64,000 nt of DNA from Syntrophomonas sp. (GTDB lineage Bacteria > Bacillota > Syntrophomonadia > Syntrophomonadales > Syntrophomonadaceae), in contig JAENZN010000011.1 in assembly GCA_016841245.1 (NCBI GenBank), positions 1-64,000 of the forward strand. Reading direction: 5' to 3'. Position numbers and translations under genes: made by a program. The stretch's first letter is position 1; every line of letters begins with the position of its first letter. The notes under the pieces are model-generated. The model was not told where the DNA came from. It worked only from the letters and a program-made list of their open reading frames with translations, and made no database searches. Below, piece after piece: positions 63,381-64,000 of the stretch.

Positions 63381-64000
63381 ATGTATATTGTGAAACCTGA
63401 AATCATTCAGATTTATGATAGTCTATTCCAAAAGGAAAAGGGATGGGCACCTCCAGGGGTATCTCTTATCGCAGCTAGAAAAATGTGGCCATCCACCCAG
63501 GGAGAGGGTTCTGTAGTGGCAATTATCGATACTGGTATAGATTGTACCCACCCTGATCTTAAAGCTAATGTTATCGGGGGGATTAGTTTCGTAGCTGGAG
63601 AACCTGATTATCTTGATTCGAATGGACATGGAACTCATGTAGCCGGAATAATTGCGGCCAATGGAGCACTGCTGGGAGTAGCTCCCCAGGCCAAACTGCT
63701 GGCAGTAAAAGTATTGAGTAAAGATGGCTTTGGTTCATACAGCGATATAGTTCAAGGTTTAAAGTGGACGCGCAGCTGGACAGGTTCTGCTGGTGAAAAA
63801 GTCAATGTAGTAAATATGAGCCTGGGAGGTCCTTTTCCCAATACTGCCATGCATCAGGAGATTATCAATCTGGTTGAAGCAGGTATAACGGTAGTCTGTG
63901 CAGCTGGCAATTCCGGGGATGCTGACCCAGATACCAGGGAAATATCATATCCGGCTTATTACCCGGAGAGTCTCGCTGTGGGAGCAGTAGATCTAAAGAC
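63381..64000 (+). CDS. Subtilisin-like (S8) serine protease, 5' part
   Basis: The first 206 codons, running off the window. ATG 63381 follows AAGGAGAG. It has VVAIIDTGIDCTHPDL (catalytic Asp), DSNGHGTHVAGIIAANG (catalytic His) and VNMSLGG, then CAAGNSGDADPDT (oxyanion Asn region). The Ser lies outside. There is no signal peptide and only a short N-terminal segment, as in intracellular subtilases (IspA type). Confidence 0.92.
   Translation, partial: MYIVKPEIIQIYDSLFQKEKGWAPPGVSLIAARKMWPSTQGEGSVVAIIDTGIDCTHPDLKANVIGGISFVAGEPDYLDSNGHGTHVAGIIAANGALLGVAPQAKLLAVKVLSKDGFGSYSDIVQGLKWTRSWTGSAGEKVNVVNMSLGGPFPNTAMHQEIINLVEAGITVVCAAGNSGDADPDTREISYPAYYPESLAVGAVDLK

Overview
The window looks like part of a low-to-moderate-GC Firmicutes chromosome, most probably a Syntrophomonas-like anaerobe (inference). 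Support: an acyl-CoA dehydrogenase/etfBA cluster, CIRCE-controlled groESL, a MoaC-MOSC fusion, minE beside minC/minD, secreted proteins with copper-amine-oxidase-type stalk domains, and a UGA-encoded peroxiredoxin. No rRNA, tRNA or CRISPR array was recognised.

Bases 1-8.7 kb: an AT-rich run of secreted proteins and lipoproteins (M28 peptidase, C39-like peptidase, beta-propeller-like, DUF4830-like and DUF4829-like proteins). About half are broken by frameshifts, stops or missing 5' ends.

Bases 8.7-33 kb: a decayed integrative conjugative element (ICE) with cargo. ICE pieces are a sigma/VirB4/M23 chimera, a second partial copy of its M23 3' end, and helicase, parB, RelE-toxin, small HTH-protein and DNA-methyltransferase fragments, plus IS3 and IS21 remnants. 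Cargo between them is mostly resistance and regulation: two BlaI/BlaR1-type repressor-sensor pairs, an MFS exporter, a RibD/DHFR-like reductase, MarR plus a two-domain GNAT protein, MerR plus a UvrB-independent UvrA-like ATPase, a CAT-type acetyltransferase, a GNAT protein and a methyltransferase.

Bases 32.7-64 kb: conserved chromosome. Order: DUF35 protein and crotonase; HAD phosphatase; MarR; acyl-CoA dehydrogenase-etfB-etfA; GH18 protein; uracil-DNA glycosylase; tsaE-tsaB-rimI-tsaD (tRNA t6A pathway); lgt; 5-formyl-THF cyclo-ligase; LuxR-type regulator; a secreted transglutaminase behind a c-di-GMP-I riboswitch and terminator; nfeD-SPFH pair; a molybdopterin operon (57-aa Cys protein, moaA, moaC-MOSC, mogA); groES-groEL; amidase; UbiB kinase; selenocysteine peroxiredoxin; quinone reductase-like flavoprotein; minD-minE-minC; a 41-aa membrane protein; and the start of a subtilase.

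Intergenic DNA in the core region carries repeat families: a tandem hairpin repeat with a third, inverted copy 14 kb away, and a 545-bp non-coding block bounded by 24-bp inverted repeats. The most notable items are the selenocysteine peroxiredoxin lacking its resolving cysteine, the riboswitch-controlled transglutaminase, the nested repeats, the DnaA-box cluster between tsaD and lgt, and the deletion-fused ICE gene.
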